64,000 bases of DNA from positions 1 to 64,000 of the forward strand of contig NZ_JBEBOW010000001.1 of NCBI RefSeq assembly GCF_040396215.1. The letters are read 5' to 3'. Source of the DNA: Diaphorobacter_A ruginosibacter_A. GTDB taxonomy: Bacteria; Pseudomonadota; Gammaproteobacteria; Burkholderiales; Burkholderiaceae_C. Under the pieces are notes generated by a model, which did not search any database, was not told where the DNA came from, and saw only the letters and a list, made by a program, of their open reading frames with translations. Of this stretch, positions 31,818 through 40,791 are shown one piece after another (within the stretch, counting starts at the first letter, position 1; every line of letters begins with the position of its first letter). The translations under genes and the position numbers were made by a program.

Positions 31818-32873
31818 ATGTTGATTCCAGAAGTTTCCTCTCTATCCGATGCGCATTTGAGCGCCCGCCTGCAGGCCCGCATTGATTCCAAGACCAAGCC
31901 CCTGGGCGCGTTGGGGCGCCTGGAGACGCTGGCGCATCGCATCGGCTGCATCCTGGGGTCGGAGGAGCCCGTGCTGCGCGAGCCGCAGATGCTGGTGTGC
32001 GCGGCGGATCATGGGCTCGCGGCCAAGGGTGTCTCGGCCTATCCGAGCGACGTGACCTGGCAGATGGTGGAGAACTTTCTGGCAGGCGGCGCGGCCGTGA
32101 GCGTGCTTGCGCGCCAGAACGGGCTGGCGCTCACCGTGGCCGATTGCGGCGTGGCGCGCGAGATTCCCCGGCGCGTGCAGGAGCCGGGCGCGCCACGCCT
32201 GGTTTCATGCCGTGTGGCTGCAGGAACGCGGGATGCGAGCGCGGGCCCGGCGATGTCGATGGAGCAATGCGCGCAGGCCATTGAAAACGGCAGGCAACTG
32301 GTGCGGGACATGCCCGGCAACGCGTTGCTGCTGGGCGAGATGGGCATCGGCAACACGTCGGTGGCGTCGCTGCTGCTGGCGCGGCTTGGCGGCGTGCCGC
32401 TCGCGGACTGCACGGGGGCGGGGACAGGGCTGAGCGCGGTGGGCGTGGCGCGCAAGTTGCAGGTCCTCGCCACGGCGCTGGAGGCCAACGCCGATGCCAC
32501 CGAGCCCTTGCAGGCATTGGCCGCCCTGGGTGGTTTCGAAGTGGCGACGCTCACCGGCGCGGTGCTGCAGGCGGCCGCCGAGCGGCGCGTGATCGTCGTG
32601 GACGGCTTCATCACCAGCGCGGCGGTCCTGGTCGCCAGCCGGTTGCAGCCCGCGGTACTGGAGCGCTGCGTGTTCGCGCACCGCTCGGGCGAGCCGGGGC
32701 ATGCGCACATGTTGGGCTTGCTCAAGGGTGATGCGTTGCTCGACATGGGCCTGCGCCTGGGCGAGGGCTCGGGCGCCGCGCTGGCATGGCCGTTGCTGGA
32801 ATCCGCTTGTGCGTTCCTGCGTGAGATGGCCAGTTTCGAGTCGGCGGGCGTGGACGGCAGCAACGCCGGGTAA
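31818..32873 (+). CDS. cobT: nicotinate-nucleotide--dimethylbenzimidazole phosphoribosyltransferase
   Basis: A 351-residue CobT that makes alpha-ribazole phosphate, the lower-ligand nucleotide. Clear blocks are RIDSKTKPLGALGRLE, VCAADHGLAAKGVSAYPSDV, NFLAGGAAVSVLAR, GEMGIGNTSVASLLLA, CTGAGTGLS and FAHRSGEPGHAHML. Glu in the C-terminal LRLGEGSGAALAWPL is the probable catalytic base. The ATG at 31818 gives the family start; it is 82 bp after cobQ. A strong terminator follows, and cobS is not found here. Confidence 0.95.
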   Translation: MLIPEVSSLSDAHLSARLQARIDSKTKPLGALGRLETLAHRIGCILGSEEPVLREPQMLVCAADHGLAAKGVSAYPSDVTWQMVENFLAGGAAVSVLARQNGLALTVADCGVAREIPRRVQEPGAPRLVSCRVAAGTRDASAGPAMSMEQCAQAIENGRQLVRDMPGNALLLGEMGIGNTSVASLLLARLGGVPLADCTGAGTGLSAVGVARKLQVLATALEANADATEPLQALAALGGFEVATLTGAVLQAAAERRVIVVDGFITSAAVLVASRLQPAVLERCVFAHRSGEPGHAHMLGLLKGDALLDMGLRLGEGSGAALAWPLLESACAFLREMASFESAGVDGSNAG

Positions 32874-32910
32874 TGGGCCGGGGATTCCTGGCGCGGATGA
32901 TTGAAAAGAG

Positions 32911-32943
32911 AAAAGGGCGGTTCGTGCGAGCCGCCCTTTTTTC
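32911..32943. terminator. bidirectional intrinsic terminator after cobT
   Basis: AAAAGGGCGG pairs with CCGCCCTTTT across a small loop, with A- and T-runs on each side. It closes the cobalamin operon and also the convergent transporter gene. Confidence 0.92.
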
Positions 32944-32974
32944 ATATTCATGACGGAATTGCGGCGCTGCGGGA

Positions 32975-34309
32975 TCAGTGGTCGTGATGCAGGTACTTGC
33001 CCTGCTTGGGCAGTCGCAGGCTGAACAGGAAGGCCACGACCATCATCGCCGTCACATACCAGAAGAAGGCGGATTCATGGCCAAGCGACTTCAGGCCCAG
33101 GGCCACGTATTCCGCCGAGCCGCCGAAGATCGCGTTGGCAACGGCATAGGCCAGGCCCACGCCCAGCGCGCGCACTTCCGGCGGGAACATTTCGGCCTTC
33201 ACGATACCGCTGATCGACGTGTAGAAGCTGACGATGGCCAGGGCCACGATGATCAGGAGCAGCGCCATTCCCGGGCTGGTGACATGCTGCAGCGCGGTCA
33301 GTATCGGCACGGTGAACAGCGCCCCCAGCGCGCCGAACAGCAGCATGTTGTTACGTCGCCCTATGCGGTCGGAGAGCATGCCGAACAGCGGCTGCATGCA
33401 CATGTAGACGAACAGCGCGCCGGTCATCACGTAGCTGGCCGTCTTGATCGGCAACTGCACGGTGTTCACCAGGTACTTCTGCATGTAGGTGGTGAACGTG
33501 TAGAAGATCAGCGAGCCGCCGGCCGTATAGCCCAGTACGGTGATGAACGCCGCTGTGTGGTGGCGGAAAAGTCCGCGGATGGTGCCGGCCTCCTCGTTGC
33601 TCCTGGCGGCATCCGTCTGGGTTTCATGCAGCGTGCGGCGCAGCAGCAGCGCGACGACGGCGGCGACCGCGCCGCAGATGAACGGGATGCGCCAGCCCCA
33701 GGCGCGCAGCTCGGCTTCCGACAGAATGGACTCGAGGATCACGATCACGAGCACGGCGAGCAGTTGCCCGCCGATCAGCGTGACATACTGGAACGACGAA
33801 TAAAAACCGCGCTGTCCCTTGAGCGCCACCTCGCTCATGTAGGTGGCCGTGGTTCCATATTCACCACCCACCGAAAGACCCTGGAACAGGCGGCAGATGA
33901 GCAGCAGGAACGGCGCCCACGCGCCGATCTGCGCGTAGGTCGGCAAACAGGCGATGACCAGCGAGCCGGTGCACATCATGGCAACCGAGATCAGGAGTGA
34001 AAGCTTGCGCCCGTACCTGTCGGCGATGCGGCCGAACAGCCATCCGCCGATGGGGCGCATCAGAAAGCCCGCGGCGAACACGCCGGCGGTATTCAACAGC
34101 TGAACGGTGGGATTGGATTTCGGAAAGAACGCGCCTGCGAAATAAAGCGCGGAGAATGCATACACATAGAAGTCGAACCACTCGACCAGATTGCCCGATG
34201 AGGCGGCCATGATCGCGAAGATGCGATGGCGCTTTTCGTGCGCTGAATAAACGCCGGGCTGGGAGGGATCGTTGCCTTCGTTGGGATTGGCTGTTATGTT
34301 TTTTCCCAT
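32975..34309 (-). CDS. MFS transporter, metabolite:H+ symporter (MHS) family
   Basis: A 444-residue 12-helix transporter of the MHS branch (KgtP/ProP/CitA-like). It has ASSGNLVEWFDFYVYAFSA, then the conserved loop RPIGGWLFGRIADRYGRK and GLSVGGEYGTTATYMSEVA. These fit uptake of dicarboxylates, 2-oxoglutarate or related organic acids by proton symport, but the substrate cannot be fixed. The ATG at 34309 (MGKNITANPNEG) gives a normal N-terminus; the open frame continues upstream without support. Confidence 0.9.
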   Translation of the reverse strand: MGKNITANPNEGNDPSQPGVYSAHEKRHRIFAIMAASSGNLVEWFDFYVYAFSALYFAGAFFPKSNPTVQLLNTAGVFAAGFLMRPIGGWLFGRIADRYGRKLSLLISVAMMCTGSLVIACLPTYAQIGAWAPFLLLICRLFQGLSVGGEYGTTATYMSEVALKGQRGFYSSFQYVTLIGGQLLAVLVIVILESILSEAELRAWGWRIPFICGAVAAVVALLLRRTLHETQTDAARSNEEAGTIRGLFRHHTAAFITVLGYTAGGSLIFYTFTTYMQKYLVNTVQLPIKTASYVMTGALFVYMCMQPLFGMLSDRIGRRNNMLLFGALGALFTVPILTALQHVTSPGMALLLIIVALAIVSFYTSISGIVKAEMFPPEVRALGVGLAYAVANAIFGGSAEYVALGLKSLGHESAFFWYVTAMMVVAFLFSLRLPKQGKYLHHDH

Positions 34310-34435
34310 GGCAAAAAGCCTTTCTTGCGAACTGATGATATCCAGGAGAATTATGGCTCCCGGATAGGTTCGGCGCGTGTCAGCGGACGCGCCGAACCGC
34401 GCCGCGCACGGGCGCGGTGCGGGCATGCAGCCGCT

Positions 34436-35077
34436 TCAGTGCGGTGCGCAGGCCTTGGGCGTGAAGTCGCAATACGGCGCCACCACGCACTCCCAGCAGC
34501 GGGGTTTGCGGGCCTGGCAGACATAGCGGCCCAGGAGAATCAACCAGTGGTGCGAGTCCACCGCATACTGCTCGGGAACGCGCTTGAGCAATTGCATCTC
34601 GACCGCGAGCGGGTCCTTGCCGGGAGCCAGCCCCGTGCGATTGCTCACGCGGAAGATGTGCGTATCGACGGCCATCGTGGGCTGCCCGAATGCGACGTTG
34701 AGCACCACGTTCGCCGTCTTGCGGCCCACGCCGGGAAGCGCCTGCAATTCTTCGCGCGTGGCGGGTACCTTGCCGCCGTGGCGCTCCACCAGGATGCGGC
34801 AGGTCTCCATCAGGTGCCTGGCCTTGCTGCGGTACAGGCCGATGGTCTTGATGTAGCTCTCCAGTGTTTCGAGGCCGAGGTCCAGGATGGCCTGCGGCGT
34901 GTTCGCCACCGCAAAGAGTTTGCGCGTGGCCTTGTTCACGCCCACGTCGGTCGCCTGCGCGGACAGCAGCACGGCCGTCAGCAGTTCGAACACCGAGGTG
35001 TATTCCAGCTCGGTATTGGGCTGCGGATTGGCTGCCCTGAGGGCGGCGAAGAAGGGCTCGATGTCGCTTTGTTTCAT
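34436..35077 (-). CDS. nth: endonuclease III
   Basis: A 213-residue DNA glycosylase/AP lyase for oxidised pyrimidines. The helix-hairpin-helix LPGVGRKTANVVL carries the catalytic Lys, the catalytic Asp is in AVDTHIFRVSNR, and the 4Fe-4S cluster motif CQARKPRCWECVVAPYC (CX6CX2CX5C) is at the C-terminus. It ends 126 bp upstream of the transporter start; no shared function is suggested. Confidence 0.96.
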   Translation of the reverse strand: MKQSDIEPFFAALRAANPQPNTELEYTSVFELLTAVLLSAQATDVGVNKATRKLFAVANTPQAILDLGLETLESYIKTIGLYRSKARHLMETCRILVERHGGKVPATREELQALPGVGRKTANVVLNVAFGQPTMAVDTHIFRVSNRTGLAPGKDPLAVEMQLLKRVPEQYAVDSHHWLILLGRYVCQARKPRCWECVVAPYCDFTPKACAPH

Positions 35078-35237
35078 GATGCCGCATTGTCGCAGCCCCG
35101 GCCCGGCCGTTCAGGCACGGGGTTGCCTCGATATGTCATATTGTGGGACGAATGGGCGAAAAACCCGGTACGTTCATGGACCGCCGCAATGCAAGACAAT
35201 GGCGGAAGTTGCCTGCAATATTTGAAGGATTTCTGGG

Positions 35238-36434
35238 ATGAAATTTGCTGACCGTTTAAACAACGTCGAGACATCGGCGATTCGTGAATTGTTCAAGTTG
35301 CTGGGCAAGCCCGGCATCATCAGCTTTGCAGGCGGATTCCCCGACAGCGCGATGTTCGACGTCAAGGGCATCGAGGCGGCGACCGAGCGCGTGCTCAAGG
35401 ACGAGCCTGGCGCGGCCCTGCAGTATGGCGCGACCGAAGGCTATCAGCCGCTGCGCGAGCAGTTGTCGGCATTCATGGCAAGCAAGGGCGCGAAGGATGT
35501 GGCCCCTGATCAAATGATCGTGACGACCGGCAGCCAGCAGGCGCTCGATCTGCTGGGCAAGACCATGATCAGCCCTGGCGACAGGGTGATCGTCGAAGGT
35601 CCGACCTTTCTGGCCACCATTCAATGCTTTCGCCTGTACGGCGCCGAGGTGATCAGCGCGCCTGTCGATGGCGATGGCGTGAAGCCCGACGAACTCGAGC
35701 GGCTGATCGTCGAGCACCGGCCCAGGCTGGTCTATCTGATTCCCACATTCGGCAATCCGAGCGGCGCGACGCTGTCGTTGGAGCGTCGCCGGAAGGTGCT
35801 GGAGCTTGCCGTCAAGCATGAAGTGCTGGTGGTGGAGGACGACCCCTACGGCGACCTGTTCTTCGCCGATGCGCCGCCGCCGAGCCTGCTCGCGCTCACG
35901 CCATCGGTGCCTGGAAGCCGTGACTGGCTCGCGCATTGCGGCTCGCTCAGCAAGGTGCTGTGCCCGGGGCTGCGCATCGGCTGGCTGATCGCGCACCCCG
36001 AGCTGCTCGCGCGCGCCACCATGTGCAAGCAGTTCAGCGACGCGCACACCAGCACCTTCGCGCAGGCAACCGCCGCGCAGTATCTGCGCTCGGGCGCGAT
36101 GCCGCAGACGCTGGCGAGAGTGCGCTCCGTGTATGCCGAGCGCGCCCAGGCCATGGGCGATGCCCTGCGCAGCGAGCTGGGAGATGCCGTTGAATTCGTG
36201 CAACCCCGAGGCGGCCTGTTCATGTGGGTACGCCTGACGGGTGCCCGCGGGCAGGAGCGCGACGCGAATGCTCTGGCCAGGCGTGCGATCGAGCAGGGCG
36301 TGGCCTTTGTCCCGGGCGCGCCGTTCTTCAGCCAGAACCCGGATGTCTCCACCCTGCGCCTGTCGTTTGCGACGGCCGGCGTGGACAAGATCCGTGAAGG
36401 CATTGCGCGCCTGAAGAAGGCGCTGGCTGCGTGA
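35238..36434 (+). CDS. PLP-dependent aminotransferase, class I/II (LysN/2-aminoadipate-type)
   Basis: A 398-residue fold-type I aminotransferase. It has ISFAGGFPDSAMFD, LQYGATEGYQPLREQL, TTGSQQALDLLGK, PTFGNPSGATLSLERRR, VVEDDPYGDLFF and the PLP lysine in CGSLSKVLCPGLRIGW, with LRLSFATAG near the end. The pattern is that of the MocR-like catalytic domain without an HTH, found in 2-aminoadipate and branched-chain or aromatic aminotransferases. Substrate is not clear. GGGATG precedes the start; slyX follows 7 bp later. Confidence 0.88.
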   Translation: MKFADRLNNVETSAIRELFKLLGKPGIISFAGGFPDSAMFDVKGIEAATERVLKDEPGAALQYGATEGYQPLREQLSAFMASKGAKDVAPDQMIVTTGSQQALDLLGKTMISPGDRVIVEGPTFLATIQCFRLYGAEVISAPVDGDGVKPDELERLIVEHRPRLVYLIPTFGNPSGATLSLERRRKVLELAVKHEVLVVEDDPYGDLFFADAPPPSLLALTPSVPGSRDWLAHCGSLSKVLCPGLRIGWLIAHPELLARATMCKQFSDAHTSTFAQATAAQYLRSGAMPQTLARVRSVYAERAQAMGDALRSELGDAVEFVQPRGGLFMWVRLTGARGQERDANALARRAIEQGVAFVPGAPFFSQNPDVSTLRLSFATAGVDKIREGIARLKKALAA

Positions 36435-36441
36435 GCGGGGT

Positions 36442-36666
36442 ATGCCGGATACCGAACAACAGACCGAGCGGCGGCTGAGCGAGCTGGAAATCAAGGCCAG
36501 CTTCGCCGAGGATTTGCTCGATCAGCTCAACATGACCATCTATCGTCAACAGCAGCAGATCGATGATCTCCTGGCCGTGGTGGCCGAACTGCGCAAGCAG
36601 CTTCCCGCCGCCGGCAGCCAGGGACCGGGACAGGCTGCGGTGGACGAGCGGCCGCCGCATTATTGA
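36442..36666 (+). CDS. slyX: SlyX family protein
   Basis: A 74-residue coiled-coil protein ending in the family-typical PPHY. ELEIKASFAEDLLDQLNMTIYRQQQQIDDL is the conserved helix (positions about 15-44). SlyX proteins are widespread in proteobacteria and have no firmly established function. It lies directly after the aminotransferase. Confidence 0.93.
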   Translation: MPDTEQQTERRLSELEIKASFAEDLLDQLNMTIYRQQQQIDDLLAVVAELRKQLPAAGSQGPGQAAVDERPPHY

Positions 36667-36730
36667 CGGCTCGAACGAGTCCGGGGCGCGCAGCGCCTGA
36701 ACCAATCCATACAAGAATCAGGAGACGGGA

Positions 36731-37732
<1,002 letters not shown>

Positions 37733-37779
37733 AGAATCGACCTGCCCGCGACTCGCCGGGCTGGATGGAGCGCTGGCCC

Positions 37780-37989
37780 ATGAAACCTGAAGATCTCGAA
37801 CAACTTCTCATCACCCCCATGCCCTTCGGAAAGCATCAGGGAACGATGATCGCGGACCTGCCCGCCAATTATCTGCACTGGTTTGCCAAAGAGGGGTTTC
37901 CCAAGGGGCGTATTGGCCGGTTGCTCGAGCTGATGTTCGAGATCGATCACAACGGCTTGCAGGATCTGCTCAAGCCGTTGCGTCAATGA
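37780..37989 (+). CDS. DUF3820 family protein
   Basis: A 69-residue protein with the DUF3820 signature MPFGKHQGTMIADLPANYLHWF followed by GFPKGRIGRLLELMFEIDHNGL (given here in two parts of one conserved block, about 10-56). The start at 37780 has GGAG at 9-nt spacing; an in-frame ATG at 37765 is possible. Its 3' end overlaps the convergent globin gene by 7 bp. No biochemical role is established for the family, although it has been described as a putative virulence-associated factor. Confidence 0.87.
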   Translation: MKPEDLEQLLITPMPFGKHQGTMIADLPANYLHWFAKEGFPKGRIGRLLELMFEIDHNGLQDLLKPLRQ

Positions 37990-38444
37990 GTCTCGAGGTC
38001 TCGGTCTCTGGCGTCGGGCTTTCGTTCCTTGTCGAAATAGCTGGCAAACAGCTGCCGCCCGATGTCATGCGCCACGCGCCGCAGCTTGTAGGTCGTCGAG
38101 CTGTCGAAGCGGTCGGCAGTATGCAGGGTCCATAACTGGATCCAGGCATTGAAATGCGCGGGAGTCACATCGCGCAGCTGCATGTGCCTGTGCACGAGAT
38201 TGCCGCGAAAGCATTTGCTGCCCAGCATCACTGTCATCCAGAAATCCACCATGCGCTGCAGATGGGCGTCCCAATGCTCGCCGATTTCCGCGCGGAACAC
38301 CGGGCCGAGCAGCGGGTGGGCCAGCACGTCGCCGTAGAAGCTGCGAACCAGCTTTGCAATGCTGTCCGGGGTCAGCGGCTCGGGCGGGCTGCCGGAGTCA
38401 TTTTCCGGTTCCGCAGGAGCGTCAATGCTGGAGGCTTGTGGCAT
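37983..38444 (-). CDS. group III truncated hemoglobin
   Basis: A 153-residue globin. The conserved core is LVRSFYGDVLAHPLLGPVF, HWDAHLQRMVDFWMTVMLG and GNLVHRHMQLRDV, where the last block carries the proximal His (F8), followed by HFNAWIQLWTLH. The N-terminal 25 residues are a disordered Glu/Pro-rich leader. Group III globins bind O2/NO; physiological roles are little known. The start at 38444 was chosen over 38516, which adds a non-conserved stretch. Confidence 0.87.
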   Translation of the reverse strand: MPQASSIDAPAEPENDSGSPPEPLTPDSIAKLVRSFYGDVLAHPLLGPVFRAEIGEHWDAHLQRMVDFWMTVMLGSKCFRGNLVHRHMQLRDVTPAHFNAWIQLWTLHTADRFDSSTTYKLRRVAHDIGRQLFASYFDKERKPDARDRDLETH

Positions 38445-38524
38445 GGTCGAGGAACGGGCTCTCTGAGCCGTCGTGGGAAGGTGATGTTTGTCGGATGGCG
38501 GATGAAAGCGCCGCAATGCCTGGA

Positions 38525-38823
38525 TTTTGACAAAGTGTATGAGTCAAGCAGCCCCAGTTTAATCGCCCGCTGGTCATGGCAATGTATTCTGGATCGGAAG
38601 GCTTGCGTTTACGGCGTCTTCATGTTCATTCAAATTCAATCAATTAATCGTAAATATATTCATATTTTAATAATTACATTTATCTTTTAAATTTATTATG
38701 AATGTTAATCAGTGTTAATGCGACTTTTTGATTGATTTATGTTGTGAGATTATATGGGTTGGGCGAATAACCTCTTCAAACTTTGATTTTATTCCCATCC
38801 ATCATTCCCAAAACGAGATCTCG
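38525..38823. other. AT-rich intergenic region upstream of the PFL-like gene
   Basis: About 300 bp that are clearly richer in A and T than the rest of the window, especially 38620-38700 (runs such as ATATTCATATTTTAATAATT). No ORF with coding character was found. Several TATAAT-like elements are possible, so promoters cannot be singled out. Such composition is typical of horizontally acquired promoter regions. Confidence 0.75.
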
Positions 38824-40497
38824 ATGCTAACGGCTGCACACTGTCCAACCCATACCGAACCATGGCGGCTTTTCAGATCGGGAACCTGGAAGAACAGAAG
38901 TGATGTCAATCAGTTTGTTGGGTTGAACTACAGCCCCTATACGGGCGATGCGGTCTTTCTGGCACCCTCCGGAGAGAGGAGCCGGAAAATCTGGAAAATG
39001 CTCTCGGTTGTGCGAGAGCGCGTTGCCGAGGTTCCACGAACCAACCCCCTCCATCTCTTGCGAGAGGCATTGGCATCCGTCGGCGGCACATTACCCACGG
39101 GGTTGAATGAGTCCGGCTATTTCGTGCGCCCTGCGCCGGGCGTTCACCAGGACAGGCTGTTCTCGCTGGAGATCAGGTCCGCCTTTGATGCGGGGGTGTT
39201 CGTCAGTGCGCGGGACGGCCACTCCATCCCGCGCCAGGTGCTGGGCGATTACCGGCGCGTGGCGCTCTACGGCACTGAATTTCTCCGTGCAGAACGTCTT
39301 CGTCAGATCAAGGCCCTGGATGCGCTCGAGTTCACCGATGAGGTCATCCGGCAGCGCGACAGACTGCACTCGCAGTTGGATGCGTTGAGGGACTTTACCC
39401 GCATGGGCGCGCGCCAGGGGCTGGATTTCAGCCGGCCTGCGTCAAACGCGCGCGAGGCCGTCGAATGGATATTGCATGCCCACCTTGCCGCCGTAGCTGA
39501 GCAGGGCGGCGCGGCAGTGCAGTTGGGGTCTCTTTGCGCATTCCTGGATATCTACATTCAAAGAGACATGGAAGGCGGCGTGCTTACGGAAGGAGAGGCG
39601 CAGGAGCTTGTAGAGCGTTTGCTGGCGCGGGTCCGCGTGGTGCGCTTGATCGCCGCGCAACCCGATGCGGGCGTCCAGCCTTTGCATCTCGATGACGCCG
39701 AGAGCATGGGCGATGCGGTTCTGCAAGAAGAAGCGCGCTCACGCACACGGGTGACCCGTACGAGCTTCAGGCTGCTCCACGCCCTGTATCAGCTCGGGCC
39801 GGTGCCGGAACTGGCGCCGATGGTTCGGGATGGTGACGTACTGCCGCAGGGATTCAGGATATTCTGCGAATCTGCGGCAAAGCACCGATGTTCCGTTGGG
39901 AGGGCGCCCGGCGGCGGATGTCCGGACCTTGCTGTATCCCATGGCGGCGCCCACATCAACCTGAACAAGGCGCTGCTGTTGTCCGTCAATGGCGGCGTGG
40001 ACGAGATCAGCGGCTATCTGGTGATCAGGAATCGCGAGGCGTTCACTGGCGACGTGCCAGTCTATGAAGACGTCATGGCGCGTCTCGATGGCGTGCTGGA
40101 CGCATTGGCATCACGCTGGGTGAGCGCAGTGAACGCAGCGCACTTCATGTATGCCAGGCATGAGAGGGAGCGCACTTCGCTGTCGCTCGTGGATCCCGAT
40201 CCAAAGTACGTGCTCACCTATGGGTTGACAGGCCTGCAGCGCGTGGCGCAGCTATTGGCCGCCATGCAGCAGTCGGCAGTGCATGTGGACCGTGACGACG
40301 ATGGTCTGGTGACCGATTTCCGCGTGGAGCCGCAAGCCAGCGGCTTGGCGGATGTGGACGGCGTCTGCGAGCGGATCGGTGAACGGCTGCGTGAGTCGGT
40401 TGCGCGCAAGCTGCGGGAGCAGCGGCATTTCCCCGGAAACATGCGGCTCGTGGAGACGCGGACCATGGCTGAACCAATGGCAGCCATGGCTGATTGA
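38824..40497 (+). CDS. pyruvate formate-lyase-like protein lacking the Cys-Cys active site and glycyl-radical domain
   Basis: A 557-residue homologue of PFL (PflB, about 760 residues). The match is unmistakable: GTWKNRSDVNQFVGLNYSPY, LGDYRRVALYG, RPASNAREAVEWIL, FLDIYIQRDMEGGVLTEGEA, TRTSFRLLHALYQLGP, LSVNGGVDE and a VNAAHFMYARHERERTS block. However, the segment that should hold the adjacent catalytic cysteines (Cys418-Cys419 of E. coli PFL) is shortened by roughly 20 residues and contains no CC pair. Arg435 of GARANLAK is replaced (GAHINLNK), and the C-terminal domain with the glycyl radical (RVSGYAV) is missing. No PFL-activating enzyme gene is adjacent. It is therefore unlikely to be an active PFL. 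The ATG at 38824 gives an N-terminus close to that of PFL. Confidence 0.82.
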   Translation: MLTAAHCPTHTEPWRLFRSGTWKNRSDVNQFVGLNYSPYTGDAVFLAPSGERSRKIWKMLSVVRERVAEVPRTNPLHLLREALASVGGTLPTGLNESGYFVRPAPGVHQDRLFSLEIRSAFDAGVFVSARDGHSIPRQVLGDYRRVALYGTEFLRAERLRQIKALDALEFTDEVIRQRDRLHSQLDALRDFTRMGARQGLDFSRPASNAREAVEWILHAHLAAVAEQGGAAVQLGSLCAFLDIYIQRDMEGGVLTEGEAQELVERLLARVRVVRLIAAQPDAGVQPLHLDDAESMGDAVLQEEARSRTRVTRTSFRLLHALYQLGPVPELAPMVRDGDVLPQGFRIFCESAAKHRCSVGRAPGGGCPDLAVSHGGAHINLNKALLLSVNGGVDEISGYLVIRNREAFTGDVPVYEDVMARLDGVLDALASRWVSAVNAAHFMYARHERERTSLSLVDPDPKYVLTYGLTGLQRVAQLLAAMQQSAVHVDRDDDGLVTDFRVEPQASGLADVDGVCERIGERLRESVARKLREQRHFPGNMRLVETRTMAEPMAAMAD

Positions 40498-40717
40498 GGG
40501 AGCAAGCCTTCGGTTTCCGCAGGCGCGCTCCGGCAAGGCATACAACAAGAGGGTGGTGAGACTCCAACGGCCCCGCAGCATGTTCACGAGACGGCTGCGC
40601 AATGCGAGGACATCGGCATTCAACGGTCGGTCAAGCGAACAAGAAAGCGCTGGGCAGTGTTGGGAAGCAGAAAGAAAAGGCTCATGCGCCGAAAGGTGCG
40701 GACAGCCTTGGTAGAGG

Positions 40718-40760
40718 GAAGCGGGGCCGTTGCTTTTTTCGGGGGCCCCGCTTCATTTTT
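40718..40760 (+). terminator. intrinsic terminator after the PFL-like gene
   Basis: GAAGCGGGGCC pairs with GGCCCCGCTTC, with a loop containing a T-run, followed by ATTTTTTC. It lies 220 bp after the PFL-like stop and just before the convergent argP gene. Bases 40498-40717 have no convincing gene and no trace of the missing glycyl-radical domain. Confidence 0.85.
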
Positions 40761-40791
40761 TCGTGCGCTTCAATGACGCTTCAATAGCGCC

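Noticed and set aside
38506..38560. TTGAC...GTCAA half-sites upstream of the truncated globin gene as an FNR/Nnr box
   Set aside because: The half-sites are separated by 11 bases, not 4, so this is not a functional dyad by the known rule.
38728..38823. Upstream extension of the PFL-like gene to 38728
   Set aside because: The extra 32 residues lie in AT-rich DNA, have no match to PFL, and the ATG at 38824 gives an N-terminus like that of PFL.
40498..40717. Possible remnant of the glycyl-radical domain after the PFL-like gene
   Set aside because: I looked for RVSGYA-like sequence in all frames and found none.
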